A stretch of 64,000 nt of DNA, from NCBI RefSeq assembly GCF_001999465.1, contig NZ_MQMF01000003.1:372001-436000 (forward strand). Reading direction: 5' to 3'. This DNA is from Fictibacillus arsenicus. Lineage in GTDB: Bacteria > Bacillota > Bacilli > Bacillales > Fictibacillaceae. The first letter of the stretch is position 1, and each line of letters begins with the position of its first letter. A model generated the notes under the pieces. It had not been told where the DNA came from. It did not search any database and saw only the letters and a program-made list of their open reading frames with translations. The translations under genes were made by a program, and so were the position numbers. Positions 32,576-42,425 of this stretch are shown in pieces.

Positions 32576-32919
32576 ATGAATCAAACCCCTACCTTAAATC
32601 AGAAACCCAAGCTCAAGGCATTCTTTAAAGAATCGTTTAGGATCCCAAATCCAGTCTCCGCCAGTTCGAATGGTCTCTCATTGCTTCCTTATTCAGGAGA
32701 CCCATTGACAATAGGCGTGGAAATGAATAAACTTGCCGCCAATATCTCCTTTGGCCGCGATACAGCGGCGTTCATTGGCGTTCTGATGGGATTGAGGGGA
32801 TGAAACTTGGTGAAGCCGTCGCAATAAGCATTCTTAGGGACTATAGGGCGACCTACAATGAGAAATTCAGTGGTTTCTCATTCACTAAGTTTGACGGGAC
32901 TCCGATCACAATCAAATAG
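32576..32919 (+). pseudogene. Vanadium haloperoxidase-like (PAP2 superfamily) fragment, frameshifted
   Basis: Frame one from 32576 gives SGDPLTIGVEMNKLAANISF, then GRDTAA. Near 32777 the similarity moves to another frame: HWRSDGIEGMKLGEAVAISI, then LRDYRATYNEKFSGFSFTKF, ending DGTPITIK at 32919. This order (GRDTA, H-x-RSD-GIEGMKLGE, YNE, FTKFDGT) is that of bacterial vanadium-dependent haloperoxidase-type proteins. The N-terminal bulk is absent. It is a dead fragment. Confidence 0.65.
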
Positions 32920-33004
32920 GTTAAAAAGATGCAACTGGGAATAAACTGTGAAAGTCGAGACCAATTGATACTAATATTTACTATTTGGACTAAAAATCTA
33001 AAAA

Positions 33005-33033
33005 CCCCTGATACCGTTGGTATCAGGGGTTTT
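33005..33033 (-). terminator. Terminator of glnA
   Basis: CCCCTGATACC (33005-33015) with GGTATCAGGGG (33019-33029); reading leftward, TTTTTAG follows. Confidence 0.9.
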
Positions 33034-33038
33034 AGGTT

Positions 33039-34373
33039 TTAATACATGCTCATATATTGTTCGCGTTCCCAAGGGTGAACCTGCGTACGGAACATATCCC
33101 ACTCGATCTCTTTCGCTTCAATAAAATGTTCTGTAGCGTGCTCACCTAGAGCTTTTGTCAGAACTTCATTTTTACTGAAAAGAACTAGAGCTTCTTTTAA
33201 TGTTGCTGGAAGATCTTGAATTCCTTCTGCTTCTCGCTCATCTTTATCCATTACATAGATGTTGCGGTCTACAGGCTTCGGAGCAGCTAATTTATTCTTG
33301 ATTCCATCAAGACCCGATGCAAGCAATACTGCCATTGCAAGATACGGGTTAGCCGTTGGATCAACACTTCGAACTTCGATACGTGTGCTGATACCGCGTG
33401 ATGCTGGAATACGGATTAATGGACTTCTGTTTTGCATAGACCAAGCTACATAACAAGGAGCTTCATAGCCAGGCACTAGACGCTTATAAGAGTTTACAGT
33501 AGGGTTTGTGATTGCTGTAAAACCTTGAGCGTGCTTTAGAATACCAGCTAAGAAATGCATTGCTGTCTCACTTAAGCCTGTTTCAGACTTTTCATCATAG
33601 AATACATTTTCGCCGTCTTTAAATAAAGACATGTTAGCATGCATACCAGAACCGTTTACACCAAATAATGGTTTTGCCATGAATGTAGCGTGAAGCCCGT
33701 GTTTACGTGCAATTGTTTTAACAGCAAGCTTAAACGTTTGGATGTTATCACAAGTGCTCACTGCATCCGCATATTTAAAGTCAATTTCATGCTGACCAGG
33801 TGCTACCTCATGGTGAGATGCTTCGATCTCAAAGCCCATATCTTCAAGCTCCAGTACGATATCTCTTCGGCAGTTTTCACCAAGATCTGTTGGAGCAAGG
33901 TCAAAGTATCCGCCTTTATCATTTAATTCAAGAGTAGGTTCGCCTTTTTCATCATTTTTGAACAAGAAAAATTCTGGCTCAGGTCCAATGTTGAAATCAG
34001 AGAATCCTAGGTCTTCCATCTCTTTTAGTACACGCTTTAGAATACCACGCGGATCTCCATCAAAAGGATTTCCATCTGGCATGTAGATATCACAGATCAA
34101 ACGTGCTACTTTACCTTTTTCAGATGTCCAAGGGAAAATCATAAATGTATCTAGATCAGGAAATAGATTCATATCAGATTCTTCAATTCGTACAAAACCT
34201 TCAATAGAAGATCCGTCAAACATCATTTTATTTTCCAAAGCTTTTTCAAGCTGTCCGATTGGAATCTCAACGTTTTTAATTACACCCAATAAATCTGTGA
34301 ATTGCAAACGAATGAACCTTACATTTTCTTCTTTTACCATTCTTAAAATGTCATCTTTAGTGTACTTAGCCAA
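33039..34373 (-). CDS. glnA: Glutamine synthetase (type I-alpha)
   Basis: 444 residues, the Bacillus GS length. Motifs: [20 protein letters not shown], the N-terminal catalytic part; [20 protein letters not shown], with ATP and Glu binding; and [13 protein letters not shown]. It condenses ammonia and glutamate with ATP. No adenylylation loop is visible, as in GSI-alpha, which is feedback inhibited by Gln. It is the second gene of glnRA, 77 bp after glnR. Confidence 0.97.
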   Translation of the reverse strand: MAKYTKDDILRMVKEENVRFIRLQFTDLLGVIKNVEIPIGQLEKALENKMMFDGSSIEGFVRIEESDMNLFPDLDTFMIFPWTSEKGKVARLICDIYMPDGNPFDGDPRGILKRVLKEMEDLGFSDFNIGPEPEFFLFKNDEKGEPTLELNDKGGYFDLAPTDLGENCRRDIVLELEDMGFEIEASHHEVAPGQHEIDFKYADAVSTCDNIQTFKLAVKTIARKHGLHATFMAKPLFGVNGSGMHANMSLFKDGENVFYDEKSETGLSETAMHFLAGILKHAQGFTAITNPTVNSYKRLVPGYEAPCYVAWSMQNRSPLIRIPASRGISTRIEVRSVDPTANPYLAMAVLLASGLDGIKNKLAAPKPVDRNIYVMDKDEREAEGIQDLPATLKEALVLFSKNEVLTKALGEHATEHFIEAKEIEWDMFRTQVHPWEREQYMSMY

Positions 34374-34449
34374 ATCTTTCTCCTCCTTTAAATATAAAAA
34401 CGCCTATTTAAGGCGATTGTTCACCTATTAAGTATTATTTTGTTTTTGT

Positions 34450-34851
34450 TTAGTGAAAAAACCTGGAAAGTTCTCCTTGAATTAATGAGGTCTTCCCATG
34501 TCTTCCTGCATGAATCAATTCCCGTTTTAAACGGCGATGAAGCGCAGATTCCGAAATTTCTTTTACTCCTTGAACATTTTGCTGATTTTTAAGTAATTCA
34601 GCAGCTTGTTCGTTAAGTTCAAATACCCTTTTGATACCTGCTAAATTCACCCCTTGTTCGAGAAGTGCTTTGATCTCAAGAAGCTTATCTACATCATTGA
34701 AAGAAAACAAACGACGATTACCTTCTGTCCTTGCAGGATGAATCAATTCATGTTCTTCATAATAGCGAATCTGTCTTGCAGACAACTCAGTCAGCTGCAT
34801 AACAATGCTAATTGGGAACAAAGGTAAGTTCCTGCGGTTCATATCGTTCAT
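34450..34851 (-). CDS. glnR: Glutamine synthetase repressor GlnR (MerR family)
   Basis: 133 residues. The MerR helix-turn-helix (about 12-50) includes [20 protein letters not shown] and [12 protein letters not shown]; the C-terminal tail ([12 protein letters not shown]) senses feedback-inhibited GS. GlnR represses glnRA and other nitrogen genes in rich nitrogen. AAAGGAGG precedes the ATG. Two GlnR-type operators lie upstream. Confidence 0.95.
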   Translation of the reverse strand: MNDMNRRNLPLFPISIVMQLTELSARQIRYYEEHELIHPARTEGNRRLFSFNDVDKLLEIKALLEQGVNLAGIKRVFELNEQAAELLKNQQNVQGVKEISESALHRRLKRELIHAGRHGKTSLIQGELSRFFH

Positions 34852-34887
34852 TATAAATACCTCCTTTCAACTTCTTTTTATATCTTA

Positions 34888-34933
34888 TGTCAGAAAAGCT
34901 AACATGTCAAACATAATGTTAGAAAAAGTAACA
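34888..34933 (-). promoter_or_regulatory. Two GlnR/TnrA boxes upstream of glnR
   Basis: TGTTA-GAAAAAG-TAACA (34917-34933) is a perfect TGTNA-N7-TNACA box. TGTCA-GAAAAGC-TAACA (34888-34904) is a second one. Confidence 0.88.
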
Positions 34934-34943
34934 TCAAATTAAA

Positions 34944-34968
34944 AAAAGACCAAGAGCGGCCTTTTTAA
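34944..34968 (-). terminator. Terminator of ynbB
   Basis: A short AAGACC/GGCCTT-type stem with a six-base loop; reading leftward, seven T follow. Weak but well placed. Confidence 0.6.
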
Positions 34969-34973
34969 GATGC

Positions 34974-36242
34974 TTATTTTTTAATTAAACCATGTGTTAA
35001 AAGTTCATCCACAGCGGAGATAACAGCAATTTTGACATGTTCAAGTGTAAGACCGCCCTGTACAAATGCAATATACGGCGGACGTATCGGTCCATCAGCA
35101 GTAAGCTCAATACTCGCTCCTTGGATAAATGTTCCTGCTGCCATAATGACATCATCTTCATAACCAGGCATGTAATCAGGATAAGGAACTGCAAATGAAT
35201 TAATTGGTGATGATTTTTGGATAGCCTGACAGAATGTAATCATTCTCTCTTTGTCTCCGAAGATAACGGATTGGATTAGATCCGTTCTTTTCTCATGCCA
35301 TGCCGGTCGGGTTTCCATGCCTAGCTCTTCCAAGAATGCGGCTGTAAAAACAGCTCCTTTTAAAGCCTGTGCGGTAACGTGGGGAGCTAAGAAAAAGCCT
35401 TGATACATCTCTTGTAAACTGTAAAGTGATGCACCTGCTTCTCTTCCGATTCCAGGAGAAGTAAGACGATAAGAAATTCTATTAATCAGTGATTCTGTTC
35501 CTGCTATATATCCTCCTGTTTTCGCAAGACCTCCCCCAGGGTTTTTGATTAATGATCCTGCAATGATATCTGCACCCGCTTCAATAGGCTCCGTTTGTTC
35601 AACAAATTCACCATAGCAATTATCAACAAATACGATTACGTCTTTTTTGATACGTTTAACATAATCAATCATTTGTTTAATAGCATTCACTGTGAATGAA
35701 GGACGGTCAGCATACCCTTTAGAACGCTGAATACCGATCATTTTTGTCTTTTCTGTAATTGATTTTTTTACCGCTTCGTAATCAATTTCTCCTTGTGCAG
35801 TTAAGTCAACATGCTTATATGAGATGTTATAATCTTTTAATGAACCTTCACCTGATCCTCTGATCCCAACAATTTCTTCTAAAGTATCATAAGGTTTTCC
35901 AGTTATATATAAGAGTTCATCACCTGGGCGGAGCACACCAAAAAGGGATAATGTAATGGCATGCGTTCCCGAAATAATTTGCGGCCTGACAATAGCTGCC
36001 TCTGCTTGAAAGACTTCAGCATAGACCTTTTCAAGTGTATCCCGTCCAGAATCATCATAGCCATAACCAGTAGATGGATTGAAATGATGGTCTCCTACAT
36101 GATTTTTTTGGAATGCTTTTAAAACTTTAAGCTGATTAAATTGTGCAATTGAATCAATCGACTCATGAACATCCTTTATACGATCAGCTACTCTTTTTGC
36201 TATTTTCTCTAAGATTTCTCCATTTTGGAACTGCGAATACAT
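34974..36242 (-). CDS. ynbB: PLP enzyme of the methionine gamma-lyase/aluminium-resistance family (YnbB)
   Basis: 422 residues. YGYDDSGRDTLEKVYAEVFQ, QIISGTHAITLSLFGVLRPG, VFVDNCYGEFVEQTEP and the PLP lysine segment GSLIKNPGGGLAKTGG are characteristic. The family is annotated as methionine gamma-lyase or aluminium resistance; the physiological reaction is not settled. It begins 1 bp after the hflX stop and lies next to glnR as in B. subtilis. Confidence 0.88.
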   Translation of the reverse strand: MYSQFQNGEILEKIAKRVADRIKDVHESIDSIAQFNQLKVLKAFQKNHVGDHHFNPSTGYGYDDSGRDTLEKVYAEVFQAEAAIVRPQIISGTHAITLSLFGVLRPGDELLYITGKPYDTLEEIVGIRGSGEGSLKDYNISYKHVDLTAQGEIDYEAVKKSITEKTKMIGIQRSKGYADRPSFTVNAIKQMIDYVKRIKKDVIVFVDNCYGEFVEQTEPIEAGADIIAGSLIKNPGGGLAKTGGYIAGTESLINRISYRLTSPGIGREAGASLYSLQEMYQGFFLAPHVTAQALKGAVFTAAFLEELGMETRPAWHEKRTDLIQSVIFGDKERMITFCQAIQKSSPINSFAVPYPDYMPGYEDDVIMAAGTFIQGASIELTADGPIRPPYIAFVQGGLTLEHVKIAVISAVDELLTHGLIKK

Positions 36243-36243
36243 G

Positions 36244-37500
36244 CTATTCTCCTTTATTGCTGATTTGCTCTATAGAAGTTGATGGAAGGGCATAACCCCT
36301 GCAATCATAAACCAGCTTTTCTTTATCAAACTCTTGTTTGATTAAGATCGTTTCGGACCGAAGTCTCGCAAGCTGTTTGCCATCGTGTGAAGGCACACTG
36401 ATTTGATAATATGTAAGCTGTTTAGTAACTTCCTTTTCAATCGTATCTTTTAACATTGTAATATCTTGTTCAGATAAAGCTGAAATAGAAATAGACGGAC
36501 TTTCTGGTAAAAAGTCTGGAGCAAACTGATCTTTTTTATTGTATACCGTTAACATTGGAATATGGCTAGCTTTCAGATCACTCAAAATTCGTTTAACTGT
36601 TTTTTCATGCTGATTGCGGTCCTCACTTGATCCGTCAATAACGTGAATAAGCAGATCAGCCTCAGCAGCTTCTTCTAATGTTGATCGAAAGGCGGCAATT
36701 AATGAAGTCGGAAGATCTTGAATAAAGCCTACCGTATCTGTTAACAGCATTTGAAAACCGCTTGTCAGTTTCACTTTTCTTGTTAAAGGATCTAACGTCG
36801 CAAAAAGCTGATCTTCTTCATAACTGTCAGCTTCAGTCAGCTTGTTGAATATTGTTGATTTTCCCGCATTCGTGTAACCGACTAGTGCTGCTTGAAAAGC
36901 GCCTTGGTGTTTGCGCCGTTCTCTATATCTTTCTCTATGGCCTACCACTTGGTTCAGCTGCTGTTTTAGTTCATGGATACGCAGTCTTATATGACGGCGG
37001 TCCTTTTCAAGTTTTGTTTCACCAGGACCTCTTGTCCCAATTCCACCGCCAAGTCTTGAAAGGCTTGCACCGATGCCAGACAGCCTTGGCAAAAGATATT
37101 CCAGCTGCGCCAGTTCAACCTGAAGCTTTCCTTCTCGTGTTTTGGCACGCTGAGCAAATATATCAAGAATCAGCTGGGTACGGTCTATAATTCTTGCTTG
37201 AAAATGTTTTGAAAGGTTACGTACTTGTGATGGTGACAGTTCACTATTAAAGATAATAAGTTCCGCTTCAAGTTCTTCTTCAAGAGTTATCAATTCTTCA
37301 ACTTTTCCTTTACCTATAAAAGTAGCAGAATCATACCTGTCTCTTTTTTGAGAAACCACTGCGCAAACTGTTCCATTTGCTGTTTTCGTCAGCGACTTTA
37401 ATTCTTCCATCGAATAAAAAAAACGCTCGTCGTCCTGCCGCGGAAGCTGACAGCCGACGAGAATCGCTTTTTCCTGAACTGAATCTTTTTGTCTGTTCAA
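36244..37500 (-). CDS. hflX: Ribosome-associated GTPase HflX
   Basis: 418 residues. The N-terminal HflX domain ends in the Gly-rich loop [20 protein letters not shown]. The G domain has [14 protein letters not shown] (G1), DTVGFI (G3) and YNKKD (G4). It splits or rescues stalled ribosomes. A stretch of Arg/Lys/Gln ([11 protein letters not shown]) links the domains. It sits between spoVK and ynbB, as in B. subtilis (ynbA). Confidence 0.94.
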   Translation of the reverse strand: MNRQKDSVQEKAILVGCQLPRQDDERFFYSMEELKSLTKTANGTVCAVVSQKRDRYDSATFIGKGKVEELITLEEELEAELIIFNSELSPSQVRNLSKHFQARIIDRTQLILDIFAQRAKTREGKLQVELAQLEYLLPRLSGIGASLSRLGGGIGTRGPGETKLEKDRRHIRLRIHELKQQLNQVVGHRERYRERRKHQGAFQAALVGYTNAGKSTIFNKLTEADSYEEDQLFATLDPLTRKVKLTSGFQMLLTDTVGFIQDLPTSLIAAFRSTLEEAAEADLLIHVIDGSSEDRNQHEKTVKRILSDLKASHIPMLTVYNKKDQFAPDFLPESPSISISALSEQDITMLKDTIEKEVTKQLTYYQISVPSHDGKQLARLRSETILIKQEFDKEKLVYDCRGYALPSTSIEQISNKGE

Positions 37501-37539
37501 ATTTGCGATCCCTGCTTTCCATAGTCTCCTTCCATCATA

Positions 37540-38517
37540 TCAAATCAAATCACGTTCTTCTAGCACAAGGTCATCACTTTGAATGGTCATCAACGCTTTT
37601 TTATCTTGCCTTGCATCATTTAGGAGCCTTACAGATTGTCTTCTTACAGCTTTTTCAATCATATTTCGAATGTATCTTCCGTTTGAGAAAGAGGCATTTC
37701 CTGAGTTTCTGACTCGTTCAATATGTGTTTTTAGTTTCCACTCACAGTCTCTTGTTAATACGTATTCTCTTTCGGAAAGCATCCTTTTGGATATTTCCAT
37801 TAGTTCATCCACTGAATAATCAGGAAAAGAAATAACAACCGGAAACCTTGAAGGAAGTCCTGGATTTAGTTTTAAAAACCGATCCATTTCTTTCGGGTAG
37901 CCTGCAAGAATTAATATAAATTCATGCTGCTGATCTTCCATGGCTTTTACCAGTGTATCAATCGCTTCTTTTCCAAAGTCCTTTTCTCCGCCCCTGCCCA
38001 AAGAATAAGCCTCATCAATGAATAGAATTCCTCCATTTGCTTTTTTAAGTAATTCTCTTGTTTTTTGAGCAGTATGACCGATGTATTCGCCTACGAGATC
38101 CGCTCTTTCTGCTTCAATTAAATGACCTTTAGATAATACTTTCATCTCATGAAAAAGTGTTCCCAGTTTCCTTGCAACTGTGGTTTTCCCAGTACCTGGA
38201 TTCCCTTTGAATAACATATGCAGAGCCTGCTTTTCCGCCTTCAGTCCCAATTCCTGCCGGCATTTATTAATATGAAGCCATGCGTAAATTTCTTTAACAT
38301 GATGTTTTAAGTCTTCCATCCCAACAAGCCTGTTCAGATCTTGTTCAATTTTTATTAATGGAAGATGCTGCTCTTTCACTTTATCTTTTCCGGCTAAAGT
38401 TAAGGCATCATCTGCTTTGTTCTTCTCATTTCCCTGGTTTAACACAATGTTGATCTGCCGCTGTTTTTTAATCGCGATAGGTTCGTTCAAGCGGTACCAC
38501 CTCTCTTTACCAGTCAA
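37540..38517 (-). CDS. spoVK: Stage V sporulation protein K (AAA ATPase)
   Basis: 325 residues. An AAA domain (about 65-300) with Walker A KGNPGTGKTTVAR, Walker B GILFIDEAYSL and arginine-finger region NPGLPSRFPVVI. It is a CbxX/CfqX-type ATPase needed for late spore maturation in B. subtilis. The ATG at 38517 follows AGAGGTGG. It is divergent from the YitT-type gene; the 254 bp between hold no gene. Confidence 0.92.
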   Translation of the reverse strand: MTGKERWYRLNEPIAIKKQRQINIVLNQGNEKNKADDALTLAGKDKVKEQHLPLIKIEQDLNRLVGMEDLKHHVKEIYAWLHINKCRQELGLKAEKQALHMLFKGNPGTGKTTVARKLGTLFHEMKVLSKGHLIEAERADLVGEYIGHTAQKTRELLKKANGGILFIDEAYSLGRGGEKDFGKEAIDTLVKAMEDQQHEFILILAGYPKEMDRFLKLNPGLPSRFPVVISFPDYSVDELMEISKRMLSEREYVLTRDCEWKLKTHIERVRNSGNASFSNGRYIRNMIEKAVRRQSVRLLNDARQDKKALMTIQSDDLVLEERDLI

Positions 38518-38771
38518 ATCAATGTATGCTCTTTAGATAATACCTGTGACAAATGCCTATATCGTTTATTTACCCACTGTTATCAATTTATGACAAAGCA
38601 ACATTGTCTACCACAATGACAAGCCTGTTTTTTATTGATGAATAAATATTAATGAATTGTGAACGTTTTCTATTTTCAGACGAATAAAAATACTCAAGTA
38701 TGCAAGATTTCCGTGATATGTTAAATAATGAAATATCAAGTGAATTGTTAAATCGGAAGTAGGAAATCAAG

Positions 38772-39395
38772 TTGGAAGCTAAATTTTATAAAAGTATAAT
38801 GATTATTTTAGGATTATTTTTAACTGCTGCAGGTATTAAGCTGTTAACGGTACATTCATTAACATTTGGAGGAACAGCTGGAGTCGCAACACTTGGCGCT
38901 TACATGACTGAATGGTCGTGGGAAATTCTTTTTATAATTGTAAATCTCCCTTTTTTCGTTCTTTCTATAAAAAAACTTGGATGGACTTTTTCACTATCAA
39001 CTTTTTTATGTATTTTACTTATTTCCGTTATATCAGATTTAATGGATTTTGTTCATTTTCCAGTGATCTCTCCAGTAATTGCTGCGGTAATAGCTGGAAT
39101 CTTGATTGGTGTCGGGGTAAGTTTTGTTCTAAATTCAGGTGCTTCTCTCGGAGGAATCCACATACTTGCTTTATACCTTGAACAAAAATCTGATATAAAC
39201 CGAGGTGTATCACTTTTTGTTACTGATTTTATTATTGTTTCTTCCGCTGTAGCCATGTTTGGCTTTAAAAATGCCTTTATCTCAATTATTGCAATTACAA
39301 TTGCTTCTTATATAGCCGGAAAATTAAAAAGCACACCAAAAGCTTCGACTTCTATTTATGTCTCAAGCAAAACAGAAGCTGTAAGAAATAATTAA
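38772..39395 (+). CDS. YitT/YczE-type membrane protein
   Basis: 207 residues from a TTG with AGGAAATC upstream. Five to six hydrophobic helices; LTFGGTAGVATLGAYMTEWS and LNSGASLGGIHILALYLEQK are the paired Gly-rich motifs of the YitT (DUF161) family. The usual C-terminal DUF2179 domain is missing, so this is the short form. Function unknown; possibly a transporter. Confidence 0.82.
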   Translation: MEAKFYKSIMIILGLFLTAAGIKLLTVHSLTFGGTAGVATLGAYMTEWSWEILFIIVNLPFFVLSIKKLGWTFSLSTFLCILLISVISDLMDFVHFPVISPVIAAVIAGILIGVGVSFVLNSGASLGGIHILALYLEQKSDINRGVSLFVTDFIIVSSAVAMFGFKNAFISIIAITIASYIAGKLKSTPKASTSIYVSSKTEAVRNN

Positions 39396-39427
39396 AGCAT
39401 TCTCTTTGTATGGAGAATGCTTTTTTT
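39396..39427 (+). terminator. Terminator of the YitT-type gene
   Basis: AGCATTCTC (39396-39404) with GAGAATGCT (39413-39421), then T7. Confidence 0.9.
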
Positions 39428-39515
39428 GATCATTAATTAACATAATATATCTTATGTTAATTAAACCTGTCTATATATGTCTGTTTATGCGCTTCCTTAG
39501 GAAATAATGAATTCC

Positions 39516-40094
39516 TTATTCATATAAATCATCACGGCTATGATCTATTTCTTCATGCATATCCTGCCTTCTAGTGGACTTCATATGCCCTTCAAGCGGT
39601 TTAATCTTTCCTATCAATATGCCCATCTCGTTAAAAACGCCGCTTTGACTTTCTTTGTTGCTCAGATTTGCTTTTTTACCTAATTCTTTTATTTTTTGAA
39701 TTTTATCCGGATCAGTTGTAATCGCTGCATTCCTTCCATGTGCGTTTCCTTTTAGAACACTATAAACTTCCTTGCGTAAAGCATCATTTTCTTCACCTGG
39801 CGCTGTTAGTTCTGAAGAAACAATTCCGACCAGTGTATAACTGCCACTGACGATTACATATGCTTTTTCAACTCCGTTAACTTTTTCAGCAAGCTGTACT
39901 AAATCTTTTGATTGATGTATTTCATCACTATGTTCTTTCACACGCGGTGTATCAATTTGAGAATTAGGCTTACGCTCTGAAGTGTCGTATTTTACCTGCT
40001 TCGTATCCAGTGTCTCATCCCCTGACCCGCTCTTTCCTGAACAAGCACCGAGAGCAAAGAGTAAACACATTAATATCACTGACAATTTTCGCAT
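39516..40094 (-). CDS. YhcN/YlaJ-family sporulation lipoprotein
   Basis: The start at 40094 is chosen by the AAGGA site 8 bases upstream. About 192 residues. A signal peptide (MRKLSVILMCLLFALGAC) ends at a lipobox Cys near 18. The rest (LAEKVNGVEKAYVIVSGSYT, VYSVLKGNAHGRNAAITTDP) is the YhcN/YlaJ domain found in forespore inner-membrane lipoproteins. It likely acts in spore outgrowth or germination (family knowledge). Confidence 0.85.
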   Translation of the reverse strand: MRKLSVILMCLLFALGACSGKSGSGDETLDTKQVKYDTSERKPNSQIDTPRVKEHSDEIHQSKDLVQLAEKVNGVEKAYVIVSGSYTLVGIVSSELTAPGEENDALRKEVYSVLKGNAHGRNAAITTDPDKIQKIKELGKKANLSNKESQSGVFNEMGILIGKIKPLEGHMKSTRRQDMHEEIDHSRDDLYE

Positions 40095-40195
40095 TTTCAT
40101 CATCCTTTTTTAAATAGTTTTGATTGGACGCATGTTAAATATGCAAAAAATATTGCCTTTGATATAATGGGAAAAAGAGGTTATAGGAGGCAATT

Positions 40196-41168
40196 ATGGA
40201 AGAGTACCCACACTTACCCGAATATGCCAATTCATTTATCTCACATTTACAAAAAAAGGAAGAAAAAAAGTACGATTAAACGTTATTATTATGATCTGCT
40301 GGATTTTTTTGCTTGGCTTAGAGTGATCAAAAACAGTGATCAAATACCTATGATTTTAAATTTGACTTCTGAACAATTAAAAGAATATTTTTTATTTCTT
40401 TCTGAACAAAGAGAATATAGCACAGCGACCAGTCAACGAGTATTTACCGTAATAAAAAGTCTCTTTCAATTTCTTCAATCACAAAGACTTATCAATGAAA
40501 ACCCCTTTTCAGAAATTGAAAAAGATTTAAAAGAAGATAAACAATTTCATGAGAACGACTTTATAACGGATGAGGAATTTCAGCAGCTTTTTGAAACACT
40601 TTCTTCTTCTGATGGTCTCACTGAAAATCAGCTAAAATACAGACATTTGCTTGTCAAAAGAAATGAAGCAATATTATCACTGCTATACCACTACGGATTA
40701 ACGCTGCAAGAATTAACGAACATTGAAATGAAACACGTTAATTTTACAAGGCAGCAATTAACGGTTGTAAATAGTGCAGAAATCAGGCACTTGCCTCTTA
40801 CTGCTTTCACACAACAACTGTTATATACGTACAAAGAAGATATCCCAGCCTCTATCAGACCAAATCATTATTCTTCTGACCGTTTTTTTATCGCATTTGA
40901 TTATCAAAGGGGTACTTTTCGATTTGATTATTCAACTTATGAACCAAAACCTTTAACTGTAATCGCCATACAGAAAATGTTAAGACAGGAAATCAAGCGA
41001 TCTGGTATTAGACAAGGTATAAGCTCTCAACACCTACGGAGGACAGCAATATTAAATTATTTAGCTTCAGGTAGAACAGACGAAGAAGTTCAGTATTGGT
41101 TCGGTTTAAAATCATATCTTACTTTACAAAGATATGATAACTTCATAAAACAAATAAAAACTCCCTAG
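40196..41168 (+). pseudogene. Tyrosine recombinase-like gene with an N-terminal frameshift
   Basis: GGAGGCAATT precedes an ATG at 40196 that reads MEEYPHLPEYANSFISHLQK, then KEEKKYD and a stop at 40279. Removing one A from the A7 run at about 40264-40269 joins this to the long frame (STIKRYYYDLLDFFAWLRVI ...). The C-terminal half has the recombinase fold (SSQHLRRTAILNYLASGRTD, YWFGLKSYLTLQRY), with H-x-x-R and Tyr, but an unusual FGLKS in place of LGH. The upstream in-frame ATG at 40167 lies on a TATAAT and has no ribosome site. Confidence 0.75.
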
Positions 41169-41199
41169 AACCTCAGCAGGTTCTTAGGGAGTATTTTTT
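41160..41199. terminator. Bidirectional terminator between the recombinase and hfq
   Basis: ACTCCCTAGAACCT (41160-41173) pairs with AGGTTC-T-TAGGGAGT (41178-41192), flanked by A5 and T6. Confidence 0.9.
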
Positions 41200-41434
41200 A
41201 TTCATTCATATTTGCAGAAGATAAATCGACATTTCGATGCGGGGTGAACGTTGAAATGGCATGCTTATATATGAGGTGCTGTTTCCCTTCTGCCTCAAGT
41301 ACAACCGTAAAGTTGTCAAACCCCTTTACTAAACCTTTAAGCTGAAAACCATTCAGCAAATATACGGTCACATAAATGTTTTCGCGCCGTAATTGGTTTA
41401 AGTAATGATCCTGTAAATTGATTGATTGCTTCAT
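41198..41434 (-). CDS. hfq: RNA chaperone Hfq
   Basis: The start at 41434 is chosen because AGAGGAGGATC precedes it; an in-frame ATG at 41473 overlaps miaA. 78 residues: Sm1 motif ([20 protein letters not shown]) and Sm2 motif YKHAIST. The [12 protein letters not shown] start matches Bacillus Hfq (YmaH). It forms a hexamer that binds small RNAs. It follows miaA, the conserved order. Confidence 0.95.
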   Translation of the reverse strand: MKQSINLQDHYLNQLRRENIYVTVYLLNGFQLKGLVKGFDNFTVVLEAEGKQHLIYKHAISTFTPHRNVDLSSANMNE

Positions 41435-41465
41435 GTGAACAGATCCTCCTCTTTGGGCATTACCT

Positions 41466-42416
41466 TTATACATTCTCGGAAATATCTAATTTCCCTTCCA
41501 CAAAGTGACGAATTTCTTTAAATTTTTTCTCAAATGGTGATTCATCCATGGAAAACCACTTCACATCCATCTGATTATTGAACCATGTGAACTGTCTTTT
41601 TGCATATCTTCTCGAATTTCGTTTCAATAATTCAATGGATTCTTTTAATGTGCTATTACCAGTTAAATAAGGAAAAAATTCTTTGTAACCGATCGCTTTT
41701 GCTGCAAGACTATTGGAGATATCCTGCTGTAATAACCATTTCGCTTCTTTAATAACACCTGACTTAACCATCAAATCTACACGTTCATTTATCCGCTGAT
41801 ATAACTTTTCCCTCTCCATTGTTAATCCTATTAATGCAAGGTTATATGATGATTCATCTTTCCCTTGCATATTTTTTTGTTCCTTTGAGGGTATGCTGCC
41901 AGTTTCATAATATATTTCGAGAGCCCTAATAACTCTGTGTATATTATTTGGATGGATTTCAGCTGCCCTTACAGGATCTATTGACATTAATTCTAAATGA
42001 AGTGATTCTGGACCTTCAGCATCAGCTTTTTTTTGAAGTTCATCCCTGATCTCGTTGTTTTTGTTTGCTTCTGAAAACTCATAATGATGTGTAACCGAAC
42101 GTATATAGAGGCCAGTACCTCCAACAATGATAGGGATCTTCCCCCTATTATTGATACTACTGATTAGTTCTTTTGCTTTTTCTTGAAACTCAGCAACAGA
42201 AAATGGCTCAGAAGGATCTTTGATATCAATCATGTAATGAGGGATGCCTTCTCTTTCATCATCTGTAATTTTCGCCGTTCCAATATCTAATCCGCGGTAA
42301 ACCTGCATAGAATCACCGCTGATAATTTCACCATTAATGGCCTTAGCGAGTTCGATACTTGTTTTCGTTTTTCCAACAGCAGTCGGACCTACTATAACTA
42401 TTAATTTTTCTTTCAT
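41466..42416 (-). CDS. miaA: tRNA dimethylallyltransferase MiaA
   Basis: 316 residues. Walker [16 protein letters not shown], catalytic Asp in [18 protein letters not shown], and [12 protein letters not shown]. It adds the isopentenyl group to A37 of tRNAs reading UNN codons, the substrate that MiaB (encoded at 48365-49879) then methylthiolates. It is between mutL and hfq and lies 9 bp after mutL. Confidence 0.96.
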   Translation of the reverse strand: MKEKLIVIVGPTAVGKTKTSIELAKAINGEIISGDSMQVYRGLDIGTAKITDDEREGIPHYMIDIKDPSEPFSVAEFQEKAKELISSINNRGKIPIIVGGTGLYIRSVTHHYEFSEANKNNEIRDELQKKADAEGPESLHLELMSIDPVRAAEIHPNNIHRVIRALEIYYETGSIPSKEQKNMQGKDESSYNLALIGLTMEREKLYQRINERVDLMVKSGVIKEAKWLLQQDISNSLAAKAIGYKEFFPYLTGNSTLKESIELLKRNSRRYAKRQFTWFNNQMDVKWFSMDESPFEKKFKEIRHFVEGKLDISENV

Positions 42417-42425
42417 GGTTAGCTC

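Noticed and set aside
40167..40195. ATG 40167 as the start of the tyrosine recombinase
   Set aside because: It lies on a TATAAT sequence and has no ribosome site, while the ATG at 40196 follows GGAGG; the frames need a one-base shift to join.
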